Assembly (NCBI GenBank): GCA_910589675.1
Contig: CAJUTO010000011.1
Location: 1-45,539, forward strand
Reading direction: 5' to 3'
Source of the DNA: an uncultured Lactobacillus sp.
GTDB lineage: Bacteria; Bacillota; Bacilli; Lactobacillales; Lactobacillaceae
Length of the DNA: 45,539 nt
The first letter of the stretch is position 1; every line of letters starts with the position of its first letter. The notes below the pieces were generated by a model. The model was not told the DNA's origin. It did not search any database and was given only the letters and a program-made list of their open reading frames with translations. This document shows, one piece after another, positions 33,364 through 42,914 of the stretch. A program made the position numbers and the translations under genes.

Positions 33364-34689
33364 CTAATCAGATAACATTGCAGTCCAATATGGAAGATTG
33401 ATTTCAGCTTTTTCGTAAGCAGCACGTTCAGTATCAGTCAAATACTTCTTGTTGACTACCGTATTATAAGTGTATTGATCCATCCATGAATTATCCATGA
33501 TGAAGTAGCCTTTATGACCAGGTTTATCACCCCATGAATTTTGAACCTTCCATTTAGTTGGTTCATTATCATGTAAATCAACACCACAAATTAACATGGC
33601 GTGAGTTGGCATACTTTCACGGTATTGTACACGAGTAGCCTTGTCTTTGCCTAAGCTAATACCAAATGAACGCTTCCAATCATAAACCTTTAAAGAAAGT
33701 AAGCCAGCAGGATTATTCCATTCTTGTAAGACATCACAAGCAAACCATACAGGTTCATCATCTTTTAATTGATCTATGACCATACGTCTCATATCATGCA
33801 TTGGAACATTTAAGTAGCGAATATTTCTACCACCGACTACGTTATTGCATAGTTCAATGCCATAGGTTTGGTTGTACTTATAGCCACCACCAGGTAAGTT
33901 CATGAGTTCAACATAGTCATCTAAGTTGATATCTGCAAACTTCTTGTAAAATTCTAATGGTGTAACTTCACCAGTAGTATGATACTTCTTATTCTTATCA
34001 CGATATTCATAAGTGAATTTTTCTGGAGGAGTACCAAAGCAGATACTTAAGACACGATAGTTTTCTTGGTTTAGTTGACGAATAACGCTTTTAATCTTTG
34101 TATCGGAAGCATTGTTGTTAACTAAATCACGTAATTTCATAGCATCTTTGTCTAATTTTCTGTTGTACATCTGATTAATTTCGGTAGTATTCCAGGCTGG
34201 CTTTGTTTCAGGCATTAATTCGTTTGGAACTAAGCCATATTTTTCAATTAGGTTGGTTAATAGTGGCCAATCACCGCCATCTTCTTGAGGGGTAGCGAGG
34301 AGGAACATAACTTCACGGTCGGATAGGGGCTTAGCAGCGGTCTTAACAATGTTGTTGTAGAAGTAATTACCACGTTCTAGTTTGTCATAGAAGAAGAGGT
34401 AATCTGGAGATAGCTCCATATCTTTTAAATTATGCTTCTTTTCAATTAAGAAACGAACAAAGTTCAAACCACTAAACATCCAGCAACGGCCAGAATGTTT
34501 TTGATTCATTACTTTATTTGAATCAACATCAATTGAAAAGTTAAAACTACTATTTTCAATTGCGCGTTCGTTAGTAATGGCTTTTTTAATACCATTTTTC
34601 ATAACCGCATTTTGAGTAATACGTAATCTTTGAGTATCAAGAAAGTCTGATCTGATTGTTTTCAAATCAGTAGGGTTAATTTCAGACAT
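33364..34689 (-). CDS. Aminopeptidase C-family cysteine peptidase (bleomycin hydrolase type), copy 1
   Basis: A 441-residue C1B papain-like peptidase of the PepC/PepE/PepG group, cytosolic and expected to form a hexameric barrel. The catalytic set is complete: the Gln of NQKHSGRCW (Gln63), Cys69, His363 (PTHAM) and Asn384 (QNSWG). C-terminal residues (YWTAMLSD) differ from the classical PepC ending, and this arm decides amino- versus endopeptidase action. A close paralogue is at 37913-39238, each paired with an APC permease on its 5' side (26-base gap here). It is followed by the C45 hydrolase gene. Confidence 0.9.
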   Translation of the reverse strand: MSEINPTDLKTIRSDFLDTQRLRITQNAVMKNGIKKAITNERAIENSSFNFSIDVDSNKVMNQKHSGRCWMFSGLNFVRFLIEKKHNLKDMELSPDYLFFYDKLERGNYFYNNIVKTAAKPLSDREVMFLLATPQEDGGDWPLLTNLIEKYGLVPNELMPETKPAWNTTEINQMYNRKLDKDAMKLRDLVNNNASDTKIKSVIRQLNQENYRVLSICFGTPPEKFTYEYRDKNKKYHTTGEVTPLEFYKKFADINLDDYVELMNLPGGGYKYNQTYGIELCNNVVGGRNIRYLNVPMHDMRRMVIDQLKDDEPVWFACDVLQEWNNPAGLLSLKVYDWKRSFGISLGKDKATRVQYRESMPTHAMLICGVDLHDNEPTKWKVQNSWGDKPGHKGYFIMDNSWMDQYTYNTVVNKKYLTDTERAAYEKAEINLPYWTAMLSD

Positions 34690-34715
34690 AATACAATCTC
34701 TTTTCTAATATAAAA

Positions 34716-36386
34716 CTAATTGTCGGCATCCGGTGGGGTAAGCTTATTGTCTTCAGCAGCCTTAAAGACGGAACTTGAAACTTGTTCATCTGGGCTGTAG
34801 TGACGCTTAATTGGCATACCCATTGGGTTTTGATCCTTAGACATAATTTCAGTAGGGACATTTGAAGAAACTTTTCCTGGTTTATTTAATCCCTCAATTT
34901 CCCAAGTAAATGGAGCGAATTTGTTGCGTGGATCAACCCATTCAGGGTGCTTCTTTGATAATTGATACATGATAAAGCAGATAGCTAAGATTACTGCAAC
35001 GAGGATACAGATAATTACCACATAAGTTACAGGTGAACCAACTTCTGACTTAACTTGTGCTGGTGGGTAAATGGCTAATACAATGCCGAATACACTGGAA
35101 ATTAAGCCGATACCGGCTACAATCCAAGCACCAACTTTACCACCAGGAACTTTAAATGGACGTGGACGGTTAGGTTGGTCGTATCTTAATCTCAAGAATG
35201 TGATGAACATTAAGATATAGTAGAACATGTAAAGAATGGTAATAGTCTGAGTTAAAAGAATAACAAAGCCTTCGACGTTTGGAATTAATTTAACTAGATA
35301 GGCAATAATTGTCATACCTGCAATTTGTGTGTACATTAAGTGAGCAGGCATGTGGTGCTTATTCTTTTCCTGGAACCATTTTGGTAAGAAGCCACTACCA
35401 CCAGCTTGTCCAAGCATGAATGATGGACCAGCCATATTGGTAATAACATTAGCCAAAACGTTACATAATCCAGCCCAAACAAGAACCATATATAACCAAG
35501 GCATTCCGATCGTAGCACCTAATTCTCTGAAGACAGTGTTCAAAGAATAGATAACATTTAATTGGTTTTCTGGTACGACCATCGCAATAATCACAGTACC
35601 AACAACGAATATCAAGAAAACTAAAATAATAGTAATAAAAGTAGCTTTGGTGAAGTCTTTTTCTGGGTGCTTCAACTGCTTAATGTGAGCGGCATTAGTA
35701 TCAATACCGGTATATGAGAAGAAGACCCCAGCAGCTAACGCTAAGGTACTCATTCCGTTCCACTTAGGAATTAAGCCTTTAGGAGTCATTGAGATAGCAG
35801 GGGTGTGGCCCTGACATAACCAAACGATAGCCAAGATAATCATGATAGCTAAGGGAATAAAAGTACCAATTAAAACACCATATTTTGCGACATTACTAAA
35901 AGCTTTAACACCTTTAGTAGCAATAAATGTTAGGATCCAATATAAAATTATGAATCCAGTCATGATTAACACTTCATATTGTGGGTGTTGTGCAAATTGA
36001 ACAGCCTTATCATACATTGGTGTATAGAACATGATCGTAGCAGCATAGCTTGGCATCCCCATACCAAAACTAATCATGGTTTGAAACCAAAGTATCAATA
36101 AACAAGTTAAAGCCCAGCCTTTACCAAGGCCTTCACCAACCCATCGAAAGATACCACCACGGTTGCTCCAACCAGATGCTAATTCAGCAGCTACTAAAGC
36201 AGTAGGAATGAAGAAGCAAATGGCACCAATGGCAAAATAAGTAACAGCAGACAAACCATAGAAAGCTTGCTGAACGTCATTACCAATACCAGCGATAATG
36301 GAGACGTTCATAAGTGTTAATGCAAGGATAGAAATATAAATCTGTTTGACAGATTTTTTTTCTTTTTCCTTTGCATCTTCCATCAT
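34716..36386 (-). CDS. APC-family amino acid permease (glutamate:GABA antiporter-like), copy 1
   Basis: A 556-residue amino acid/polyamine transporter with about twelve spans, resembling GadC/YjeM-type antiporters (ISILALTLMNVSIIAGIGND at the first span). A hydrophilic C-terminal tail of about 80 residues contains NVPTEIMSKDQNPMGMPIKR, a stretch kept almost unchanged in the paralogue at 39273. I start at ATG 36386, 9 bases after TAGGAG; an earlier ATG at 36395 has no spacing. It heads the second unit of the island. Its substrate may be an amino acid, dipeptide or amide; not determinable. Confidence 0.85.
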   Translation of the reverse strand: MMEDAKEKEKKSVKQIYISILALTLMNVSIIAGIGNDVQQAFYGLSAVTYFAIGAICFFIPTALVAAELASGWSNRGGIFRWVGEGLGKGWALTCLLILWFQTMISFGMGMPSYAATIMFYTPMYDKAVQFAQHPQYEVLIMTGFIILYWILTFIATKGVKAFSNVAKYGVLIGTFIPLAIMIILAIVWLCQGHTPAISMTPKGLIPKWNGMSTLALAAGVFFSYTGIDTNAAHIKQLKHPEKDFTKATFITIILVFLIFVVGTVIIAMVVPENQLNVIYSLNTVFRELGATIGMPWLYMVLVWAGLCNVLANVITNMAGPSFMLGQAGGSGFLPKWFQEKNKHHMPAHLMYTQIAGMTIIAYLVKLIPNVEGFVILLTQTITILYMFYYILMFITFLRLRYDQPNRPRPFKVPGGKVGAWIVAGIGLISSVFGIVLAIYPPAQVKSEVGSPVTYVVIICILVAVILAICFIMYQLSKKHPEWVDPRNKFAPFTWEIEGLNKPGKVSSNVPTEIMSKDQNPMGMPIKRHYSPDEQVSSSVFKAAEDNKLTPPDADN

Positions 36387-36414
36387 TGTTATCATCTCCT
36401 AAATAACATACGTT

Positions 36415-36452
36415 AAAGAAAAAGCCAGGTGAGAATCACCTAGCTTTTCTTT
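36415..36452 (-). terminator. Terminator of the first peptidase unit
   Basis: On the minus strand AAAGAAAAGCTAGGTGA pairs with TCACCTGGCTTTTTCTTT (one G-U, one bulge) and contains the T-run. It lies 3 bases after the pepD stop, between pepD and permease copy 1, splitting the island into two transcripts or acting as a partial stop. Confidence 0.75.
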
Positions 36453-36454
36453 GA

Positions 36455-37879
36455 TTAACTTTGTAAACGATCAGTATTAATGGAGAAACTTAAACGAGAT
36501 AAAGTTAATTCACGCTTTACTAAGTTGCCAACAGTTTTATGAGTAAGGTCAAGAACCTTTTGTGCATTAGCTGCATTAGCTTTAGTTAAATATTGAATTA
36601 GCTTTTGTCCACTTAATTTTTCAGCTTCTAAATCAGTTTGATGAATTAAGTGATTGGTAAGCTGATCAGCAGTAGGCAAAAATCCATCTAATCCACTTAA
36701 TAGAGATTTCATTTCGTTATAACTTGGTTGAATTAAAGCAGCAACAGTTCTTGAAAGCCAATATGCTTCATTTGGATCATATGCATCAGTAGTGTTCTCA
36801 TATTCGGGAGCAGTGCCATTGGCATTAGCATAAAATGGAACATAAGGGTTAAAGGCAGTTGGAGCAAAATTAAGCCATGCAATACCAGCAATGCCTGCTG
36901 GAACTTTATTTCTGATTTCGAGAATGTGTGATTCAGCACATCTTGCCATAGAAATTGGACGGAATTTAGTTCTATCATCTTTTGGTGTGTTATCAGCTAA
37001 TGGATCATAGATCGTCTCATTATAGTGAGAGCTAAGAACATAACCAACATCTTCACGTTTTAACTTACGATTTGGCTTGAAACTAAAATCTAGGTCGTTG
37101 CTGGTAGGTGAGAAAGCAATATGTCCTAAATAGCGTTGACCAAACCAAACACGTGGTGTGTTATAGCAACGATCACGTGAATTAGATGTACCAAAAATAT
37201 GGCGGAAGTTAAATTCATCAGGATCAGGGTTAAGATTATTTTCCTCTACAAATTCTCTAATGCCAGGAGCCCACATAAAGCGACTACTGTCATCAAAGTC
37301 GATATCTTGTAAGGAAACTTGGTTGGCTATTACAGCAGCTTTGTCATCATCAAGTTTTTCTGCAACCCAATAGTGACCTGTTGGAATTTCCATATACCAA
37401 ATTTCATCTTTGTCACTAAAAGCAATTCCATTTCCTTCATGAGAACCATATTTTTCAATTAATTTTCCTAGGTATTGAACACCATCGCGAGCAGAATGAA
37501 TAAATGGCAATACTATACTTAATAGAGCATCTTCACCAATTCCATTACTTACTAGTGGATCTAATCCCAATACTTGGGGATTCCCATATAAGCTTTCAGT
37601 AGCACTCATAGCAACGTTTTCACTGTTGATTCCGCATTCACCGAATTGACCGTGAATTTTGTAATCAACAAAAGGAGCCATTTGGTAACGAAGTGCATTT
37701 TCAGGTAGAGGAATATCTAATCCTGTTACATATGAATGAAAAGTTTGCTTTTCTGATTTAGCAGGAACAACTACAAACTTTACTGGCACGTTACATACTT
37801 CAGCGTCACAATCTCGTGCAATAATTGTCGAACCAGCAATATTGGCTTTTTTACCAACTAAAACAGTGGTACATGCCAT
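36455..37879 (-). CDS. pepD: C69-family dipeptidase (PepD type)
   Basis: A 474-residue N-terminal-nucleophile dipeptidase of the C69/U34 family, common in lactobacilli, which cleaves dipeptides in the cytosol. The nucleophile is probably Cys3 in the N-terminal MACTTVLVGKKA, and GSTIIARDCDAE and EIWYMEIPTGHYWVAEKL are the family segments. Length matches PepDA (about 474). It follows the second aminopeptidase copy by 33 bases and is the last gene of that unit, ending at a terminator. Together with the C1B peptidases it would complete breakdown of small peptides. Confidence 0.9.
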   Translation of the reverse strand: MACTTVLVGKKANIAGSTIIARDCDAEVCNVPVKFVVVPAKSEKQTFHSYVTGLDIPLPENALRYQMAPFVDYKIHGQFGECGINSENVAMSATESLYGNPQVLGLDPLVSNGIGEDALLSIVLPFIHSARDGVQYLGKLIEKYGSHEGNGIAFSDKDEIWYMEIPTGHYWVAEKLDDDKAAVIANQVSLQDIDFDDSSRFMWAPGIREFVEENNLNPDPDEFNFRHIFGTSNSRDRCYNTPRVWFGQRYLGHIAFSPTSNDLDFSFKPNRKLKREDVGYVLSSHYNETIYDPLADNTPKDDRTKFRPISMARCAESHILEIRNKVPAGIAGIAWLNFAPTAFNPYVPFYANANGTAPEYENTTDAYDPNEAYWLSRTVAALIQPSYNEMKSLLSGLDGFLPTADQLTNHLIHQTDLEAEKLSGQKLIQYLTKANAANAQKVLDLTHKTVGNLVKRELTLSRLSFSINTDRLQS

Positions 37880-37912
37880 ATATAATCGTCCTTTCTAAAG
37901 ATATTTTTCTCT

Positions 37913-39238
37913 TTAAATTGGGTTCATTGCGTTCCAGTATGGAAGCATTACTGGTTCTTTTTCGTAAGCAGCAAGTTGTTCGTCAGTTAAGTACTTCTTG
38001 TTGACAACAGTTTCGTAGGTGTATTGTTCCATCCAGTCATTGCCCATAATGAAGTAACCTTTGTGACCAACTTTTGGACCCCAAGAGTTTTGAATCTTCC
38101 ATCTAATTGGCTTGTCATCACGCATGTCAACACCAGAGATAAGCATTGCGTGTGTTGGTAAACTTTCACGGTATTCAAATCTCTTAGTCTTATCAGTACC
38201 TAACTTAATACCAAATGAACGATCCCAGTCAAAGACTTTTTCAGTTAAAAGACCAGCTTGTGGTGCCCATTCTTGAAGAACGTCACAACCAAACCATACA
38301 GGTTCATCATCTTTCAATTGTTCAATAGCAGTCTTTTCCATATCCTTCATTGAAACGTTGAAGTAACGACTTGGTTGTCCACCAACCATATTGCCAGAAA
38401 TTTCAACTCCGAATGGGGTGTTGTATGGATACTTTTCACCTGGTAAGTTCATTAACTCAACATAGTCACCTAAGTCAATGTCAACGAACTTCTTGAAGAA
38501 CTCTAATGGAGTAATTTGACCAGTGGTGTGGTATTCATTGTTTTCGTCACGGTATTCATAGGTGAATTTCTCTGGAGGAGTACCTAAAGCAATAGCTAAT
38601 ACACGGTAGTTTTCTGCGTTCATTTGACGAAGTACACTCTTCATCTTTTCATCAGATGCATCACTGTTAGCTAAATCACGTAACTTCAAAGCGTCCTTTT
38701 GTAACTTTCTGTCATACATACGGTTTAATTCTTGAGAGTTAGCACTAACTGCATCTTCTGGCATTTCTTCGATTGGAACAATACCATACTTTTCGATTAA
38801 GTCGACTAGTAATTGCCAATCACCACCATCTTGTTGTGGAGTAGTAAGTAACCAGTTAACTAGACGGTCAGACAATGGACGATCAGCTGTGTTAATAATG
38901 TTTTGGTAGAAGTAGTTACCTTTTTCTAGCTTGTCGTAGAAGTAAACGTAGCTAGGTGACAATTCCATGTCCTTAATGTGGTGATCTTTTTCAATGTGGT
39001 AACGAATGAAGTTTAAACCTGAGAAGTCCCAGCAACGACCAGATTGTTTTTGGTTTAAAACTTTATTTGAATCAACATCAATTGAGAATACAAATGGGTG
39101 AGAGTTAATTTCACTTTGATTTGTAATTGACTTTTTAATACCATTCTTCATTACGGCATTTTGAGTATTACGATACTTTGCTGTATCTAAAAATTCTGAT
39201 CTAACTTGTTTTAAATCTTCATTATCAATTTGTACCAT
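37913..39238 (-). CDS. Aminopeptidase C-family cysteine peptidase (bleomycin hydrolase type), copy 2
   Basis: A 441-residue C1B peptidase, the same length as copy 1 and alignable without obvious gaps. Catalytic residues are Gln63, Cys69 (SGRCWDFSG), His363 (PTHAM) and Asn384 (QNSWG). An Asp follows Cys-Trp where copy 1 has Met and most relatives have Met or Leu; this lies next to the active site and may change specificity. The C-terminal end is YWNAMNPI. It sits 34 bases downstream of its permease and 33 bases upstream of pepD. Confidence 0.9.
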   Translation of the reverse strand: MVQIDNEDLKQVRSEFLDTAKYRNTQNAVMKNGIKKSITNQSEINSHPFVFSIDVDSNKVLNQKQSGRCWDFSGLNFIRYHIEKDHHIKDMELSPSYVYFYDKLEKGNYFYQNIINTADRPLSDRLVNWLLTTPQQDGGDWQLLVDLIEKYGIVPIEEMPEDAVSANSQELNRMYDRKLQKDALKLRDLANSDASDEKMKSVLRQMNAENYRVLAIALGTPPEKFTYEYRDENNEYHTTGQITPLEFFKKFVDIDLGDYVELMNLPGEKYPYNTPFGVEISGNMVGGQPSRYFNVSMKDMEKTAIEQLKDDEPVWFGCDVLQEWAPQAGLLTEKVFDWDRSFGIKLGTDKTKRFEYRESLPTHAMLISGVDMRDDKPIRWKIQNSWGPKVGHKGYFIMGNDWMEQYTYETVVNKKYLTDEQLAAYEKEPVMLPYWNAMNPI

Positions 39239-39272
39239 AATTAATCTCTTTTCTTTAAAATCGATAATCTAT

Positions 39273-40922
39273 TTAACTTTCATCAGTTGAAAGCTCGTTG
39301 TTTTCATCTGCTTTAACGATATCAACAGAAACTTGTTCATTTGGTTTATATGGACGCTTAATTGGCATACCCATTGGGTTTTGATCTTTAGACATAACAG
39401 TTGTTGGGACGTTTGATAAAGCCTTTCCAGGTTTCTTAAGTCCTTCAATTTCCCAAGTGAATGGGGCAAACTTGTTATTTGGATTTACCCAATCAGTGTG
39501 TTTCTTTGAAAGTTGATATAAAACAAAACAAACTATCAAAACAACAGCAACTAAGGCCAAAATAACAGAAACATAAACTATTGGTGAACCAACTTCTGCT
39601 TTAACTTGTGCTGGTGGATAGATAGCAAGAACAATTCCGAAAACCGATGAAATTATACCTACTCCTCCAACAAGCCAAGCCCCAAACTTACCACCTGGTA
39701 CTTTAAATGAACGAGGGCGGTTAGGTTGGTCATAACGTAAACGTAGGAAAGCAGTAAACATTAAAATGTAGTAAAACATATATAAAACAGTGATTGTTTG
39801 AGTTAATAAGATAACAAATCCTTCAACATTTGGAATCAGTTTTACTAAGTAAGCAACAACTGTCATTCCTGCAATTTGCGTATACATTAAGTGTGCCGGC
39901 ATATTGTGTTTATTGTTCTTTTGGAACCAATGTGGCAAGAAACCACTTCCTCCGACTTGACCTAACATAAATGATGGACCTGCCATATTAGTTACAACCA
40001 TAGCAATTGTGTTGAAAAGTAGAGCCCAAACAAGAACCATGTACAACCAAGGCATCCCAATTGTTGATCCTAAAATCCTGAATACAGAGTAGAGAGTGTA
40101 TAAAACATTAATTTGTTTTTCAGGAATAATCATAGCAATGATTACAGTACCAACAACAAAGATTAAGAAAGCAAGAATAATTGAAATAAACATTGCTTTT
40201 GTGAAATCCTTTTCAGGATGTTTTAGTTGTTTAATATGAGCTGCATTAGTATCAATACCTGTGTATGAGAAGAATACACCAGCAGCTAGTGCTAACGTAC
40301 TCATACCATTCCACTTAGGAATTAATCCTTTAGGTGTCATCGGAATAACAGGTTGATGCCCTTGAGCTACCCACACAATAGCTAAAATAACCATAACCGC
40401 TAAAGGAATTAGACTTCCGATAATAACACCGTATTTAGCGATGTTGGAGAAAGCTTTAACACCTTTAGTAGCCAAATAAGTAAGGACCCAGTATAAAATG
40501 ATCCAACCTGTCATAATCAACAATTCATGTTGTGGTGCTTGGGCAAACTTAACAGCTGCATCATAGTTGGGTGTATAGAACATGATTGTTGCTGTAAAAC
40601 TTGGCATCCCCATCCCAAAGTTCAAAATCAATTGAAACCATAGGATAAGTAAACAGGTTAGTCCCCAGCCTTTACCTAAACCTTCACCAACCCAGCGGAA
40701 AATTCCTCCGCGGTTACTCCAACCAGAAGCTAATTCAGCTGCAACTAAAGCAGTTGGGATAAAGAAACAAATAGCTCCGATTGCGAAGTACGTTACTGAT
40801 GCAAGTCCATAGAATGATTGCTGAACATCATTTGCTATTCCAGCAACTATGGAAACATTCATCATTGTTAGGGCAAGGACAGATATATAGGTCTTTTTCT
40901 GTTGAGTTTTATTGTCTTCCAT
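39273..40922 (-). CDS. APC-family amino acid permease (glutamate:GABA antiporter-like), copy 2
   Basis: A 549-residue transporter with about twelve spans and a hydrophilic C-terminal tail, clearly paralogous to copy 1 over its whole length. The tail motif NVPTTVMSKDQNPMGMPIKR is shared. I start at ATG 40922 (MEDNKTQQKK), matching the N terminus of copy 1; the frame extends upstream to 41003, but those 27 codons are not conserved. GAAGGAG is about 11 bases upstream. It heads the three-gene unit permease-C1B peptidase-pepD and is divergent from another APC permease gene at 41446. Confidence 0.85.
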   Translation of the reverse strand: MEDNKTQQKKTYISVLALTMMNVSIVAGIANDVQQSFYGLASVTYFAIGAICFFIPTALVAAELASGWSNRGGIFRWVGEGLGKGWGLTCLLILWFQLILNFGMGMPSFTATIMFYTPNYDAAVKFAQAPQHELLIMTGWIILYWVLTYLATKGVKAFSNIAKYGVIIGSLIPLAVMVILAIVWVAQGHQPVIPMTPKGLIPKWNGMSTLALAAGVFFSYTGIDTNAAHIKQLKHPEKDFTKAMFISIILAFLIFVVGTVIIAMIIPEKQINVLYTLYSVFRILGSTIGMPWLYMVLVWALLFNTIAMVVTNMAGPSFMLGQVGGSGFLPHWFQKNNKHNMPAHLMYTQIAGMTVVAYLVKLIPNVEGFVILLTQTITVLYMFYYILMFTAFLRLRYDQPNRPRSFKVPGGKFGAWLVGGVGIISSVFGIVLAIYPPAQVKAEVGSPIVYVSVILALVAVVLIVCFVLYQLSKKHTDWVNPNNKFAPFTWEIEGLKKPGKALSNVPTTVMSKDQNPMGMPIKRPYKPNEQVSVDIVKADENNELSTDES

Positions 40923-41445
40923 GAAAATACCCACTCCTTCTAAAAGGCAAAAGAAACTAACTAAAAAGATGGTTGGCTTGTGAATCCGTTTTATTAGCAA
41001 CATCTGTTATTGATAATAAAGAGTGCTAGTAAAAGTTAGTAGTTCACATGAGTTTTCATCAAAATAGAAAGTTAGTAAAAATAAATAGATATTTATATAA
41101 CGACTTGCAAGTTTGAATAATAATTATCTATTCGCATACTAGATTAGGAGTTAAAAATAAAAAAAGCAAATAAAAACAATCGTGATAAATAGGCTTTTTT
41201 ACAAAAAATGCATTATATTAACTAATATCAAATAAAATAACTCAAAAGAAGATTGATAAAATAATAAATCGAAAAAAATGCTTAAAAAATATATTCTTTT
41301 AGGAATAATTATTATTTTGTAAGTAAATAAATTATTTGGTAAATTCGATTTCTTTTATTTGCTTTTAAAAAGGACAATCGTTATGGTTGAGATGAGAGTT
41401 AATGGTTTAGAAATATAATGAACAGTTTCAAAGGTGGTAAGTACT
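40923..41445. other. Long AT-rich divergent intergenic region
   Basis: About 520 bases with no gene I can support. It must hold promoters for both divergent APC permease genes. Candidate -10 boxes are TATAAT at 41414-41419 (plus) and, read on the minus strand, TATAAT at 41212-41217, both with poor -35 matches. ACTTGCAAGT (41103-41112) is a 10-base palindrome. AAAAAGC (41161-41167) and GCTTTTTT (41193-41200) could form a weak hairpin. No T-box, riboswitch or cre site is recognisable. Confidence 0.5.
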
Positions 41446-42822
41446 ATGGTTAAAAAAACTGTTCCTAAAAAGTTAACTTTTATGTCAATTTACTTTTTAG
41501 GAATTAATGGAATTATAGGATCAGGAGCATTTTTACTTCCGCAATCTATTTATAAAGATATGGATCTATTGAGTGTAGTCGTCTTACTTTCTGCTGCATT
41601 AACGGTAGGATTAATAGCATTATGTTATGCGGATTTGGCCAGTCGTTTTACTGGTTCTGGAGCTGCATGGCTATATTCTTACAATGCATTTGGCAGGTTT
41701 GCAGGATATGAACTTGGTGTATTTACATGGTTTTTAGGCTGCTGTACTTATGCTGCTGAAGTAGTAGCATTTTTAACAACACTTAAAAGTTTTGTGCCTG
41801 CTTTCAATCAGAGTTCAGTCTATTTTGCTGTTGGGATAGGATTAGTTTTATTGTTCTCAATTATTAATTTCTTTGGTCGTGCCTTAGTTAAAATAATTGA
41901 TAATACTTCGTCTATTGCTAAGCTATCAACTATTATTTTGTTTATTATTGTTGGTATGTTCTTTATGCATATTGCAAACTTTCATCCTGTTTTACCAGCT
42001 GCAGCTGCAAAGGGTGTAGGTCCATTTTTCCATCATTTTGGTGCAGCTTTTAGTGTAGTCTTCTATTTGTTCAGTGGTTTTTCATTTATTCCGATTGCTG
42101 CTTCACAGATGAAAGACCCTGCTAAAAACATTCCACGGGCTTTAGTTGCTGTTATGGTTACGGTAACTATTCTTTACACGTTGATGGTATTAATTGCCAT
42201 TGGTATTTTAGGACACAAGATGTCTTGGTACACCATTCCTATTGCGAATGCCTTTAAGTCTGCTGTTGGAGAATGGGGTTATGTGATCATCATCATTGGA
42301 GTTTTGTTAAGTATTTTCGGTGTGGCATTTACTTGCTCATTTAATACGCCTGCTTTGATTGCTTCCTTAGCTCTAGAACACCAATTATTACCAAATTGGG
42401 TAGGAAAAAAGAATAAATTTGATGCTCCATGGGTTGGTATTATTTTGACAGCTGCTGTAACCTTACTTTTAATTACTCAATCATACTTATTCTTAGTTGG
42501 ATGTATTGTTTTAGCTTCATTTGTTCAATATGTACCATCTATTTTTGCGGTTATTAAATTTAAGCATACTGGCCAATATCCAAACCATGGCTTCAAGCTT
42601 CCAGGTGGCTACACAATTCCAATTTTAGCTTTATTAGTAGCTTGCTATTTAATCTTTAACTTTACTTGGGAAACTATTTTACTCTCAATAGTTGTAGCTG
42701 CTGTAACAGCTGTTTTATACTTGTTCTTAGGAAAGAAGAGATTAGCTAAGATGGGCGGAATTCCAACTGCAGTTAGAGAGAAAAAGAATCATATAGAAGC
42801 TGATTTAAAGAAGAAAAATTAA
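41446..42822 (+). CDS. APC-family amino acid permease
   Basis: A 458-residue permease with twelve predicted spans. The first span INGIIGSGAFLLPQ (about 17-30) contains the APC substrate-binding GSG motif, and LASRFTGSGAAWLYSYNAFG is the typical second-to-third-span loop. It is not close to the two island permeases and lacks their tail. Glycine-rich span 1 with GSGAF suggests a general amino acid uptake or exchange carrier; the substrate is not evident. I start at ATG 41446, 8 bases after AAAGGTGG, over an upstream GTG at 41434. It ends at a bidirectional terminator. Confidence 0.87.
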   Translation: MVKKTVPKKLTFMSIYFLGINGIIGSGAFLLPQSIYKDMDLLSVVVLLSAALTVGLIALCYADLASRFTGSGAAWLYSYNAFGRFAGYELGVFTWFLGCCTYAAEVVAFLTTLKSFVPAFNQSSVYFAVGIGLVLLFSIINFFGRALVKIIDNTSSIAKLSTIILFIIVGMFFMHIANFHPVLPAAAAKGVGPFFHHFGAAFSVVFYLFSGFSFIPIAASQMKDPAKNIPRALVAVMVTVTILYTLMVLIAIGILGHKMSWYTIPIANAFKSAVGEWGYVIIIIGVLLSIFGVAFTCSFNTPALIASLALEHQLLPNWVGKKNKFDAPWVGIILTAAVTLLLITQSYLFLVGCIVLASFVQYVPSIFAVIKFKHTGQYPNHGFKLPGGYTIPILALLVACYLIFNFTWETILLSIVVAAVTAVLYLFLGKKRLAKMGGIPTAVREKKNHIEADLKKKN

Positions 42823-42870
42823 TTGATTTAAATTACGTTTATTTAGAATAAAAAATCAATTTGTATAAAT

Positions 42871-42911
42871 AAAAACAGCATTTCTCGGAGGTATTGAGAA
42901 ATGCTGTTTTT
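42871..42911. terminator. Bidirectional terminator
   Basis: AAAAACAGCATTTCTC pairs perfectly with GAGAAATGCTGTTTTT around a 9-base loop, between the convergent permease and MFS genes. Confidence 0.95.
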
Positions 42912-42914
42912 ATG

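Noticed and set aside
40923-41003. N-terminal extension of permease copy 2
   Set aside because: The 27 extra residues are not found in copy 1, which starts at the equivalent of ATG 40922.
41161-41200. A small RNA gene or terminator between the divergent permeases
   Set aside because: The A-tract and T-tract pairing gives only a weak, AT-rich stem with a 25-base loop and no matching promoter.
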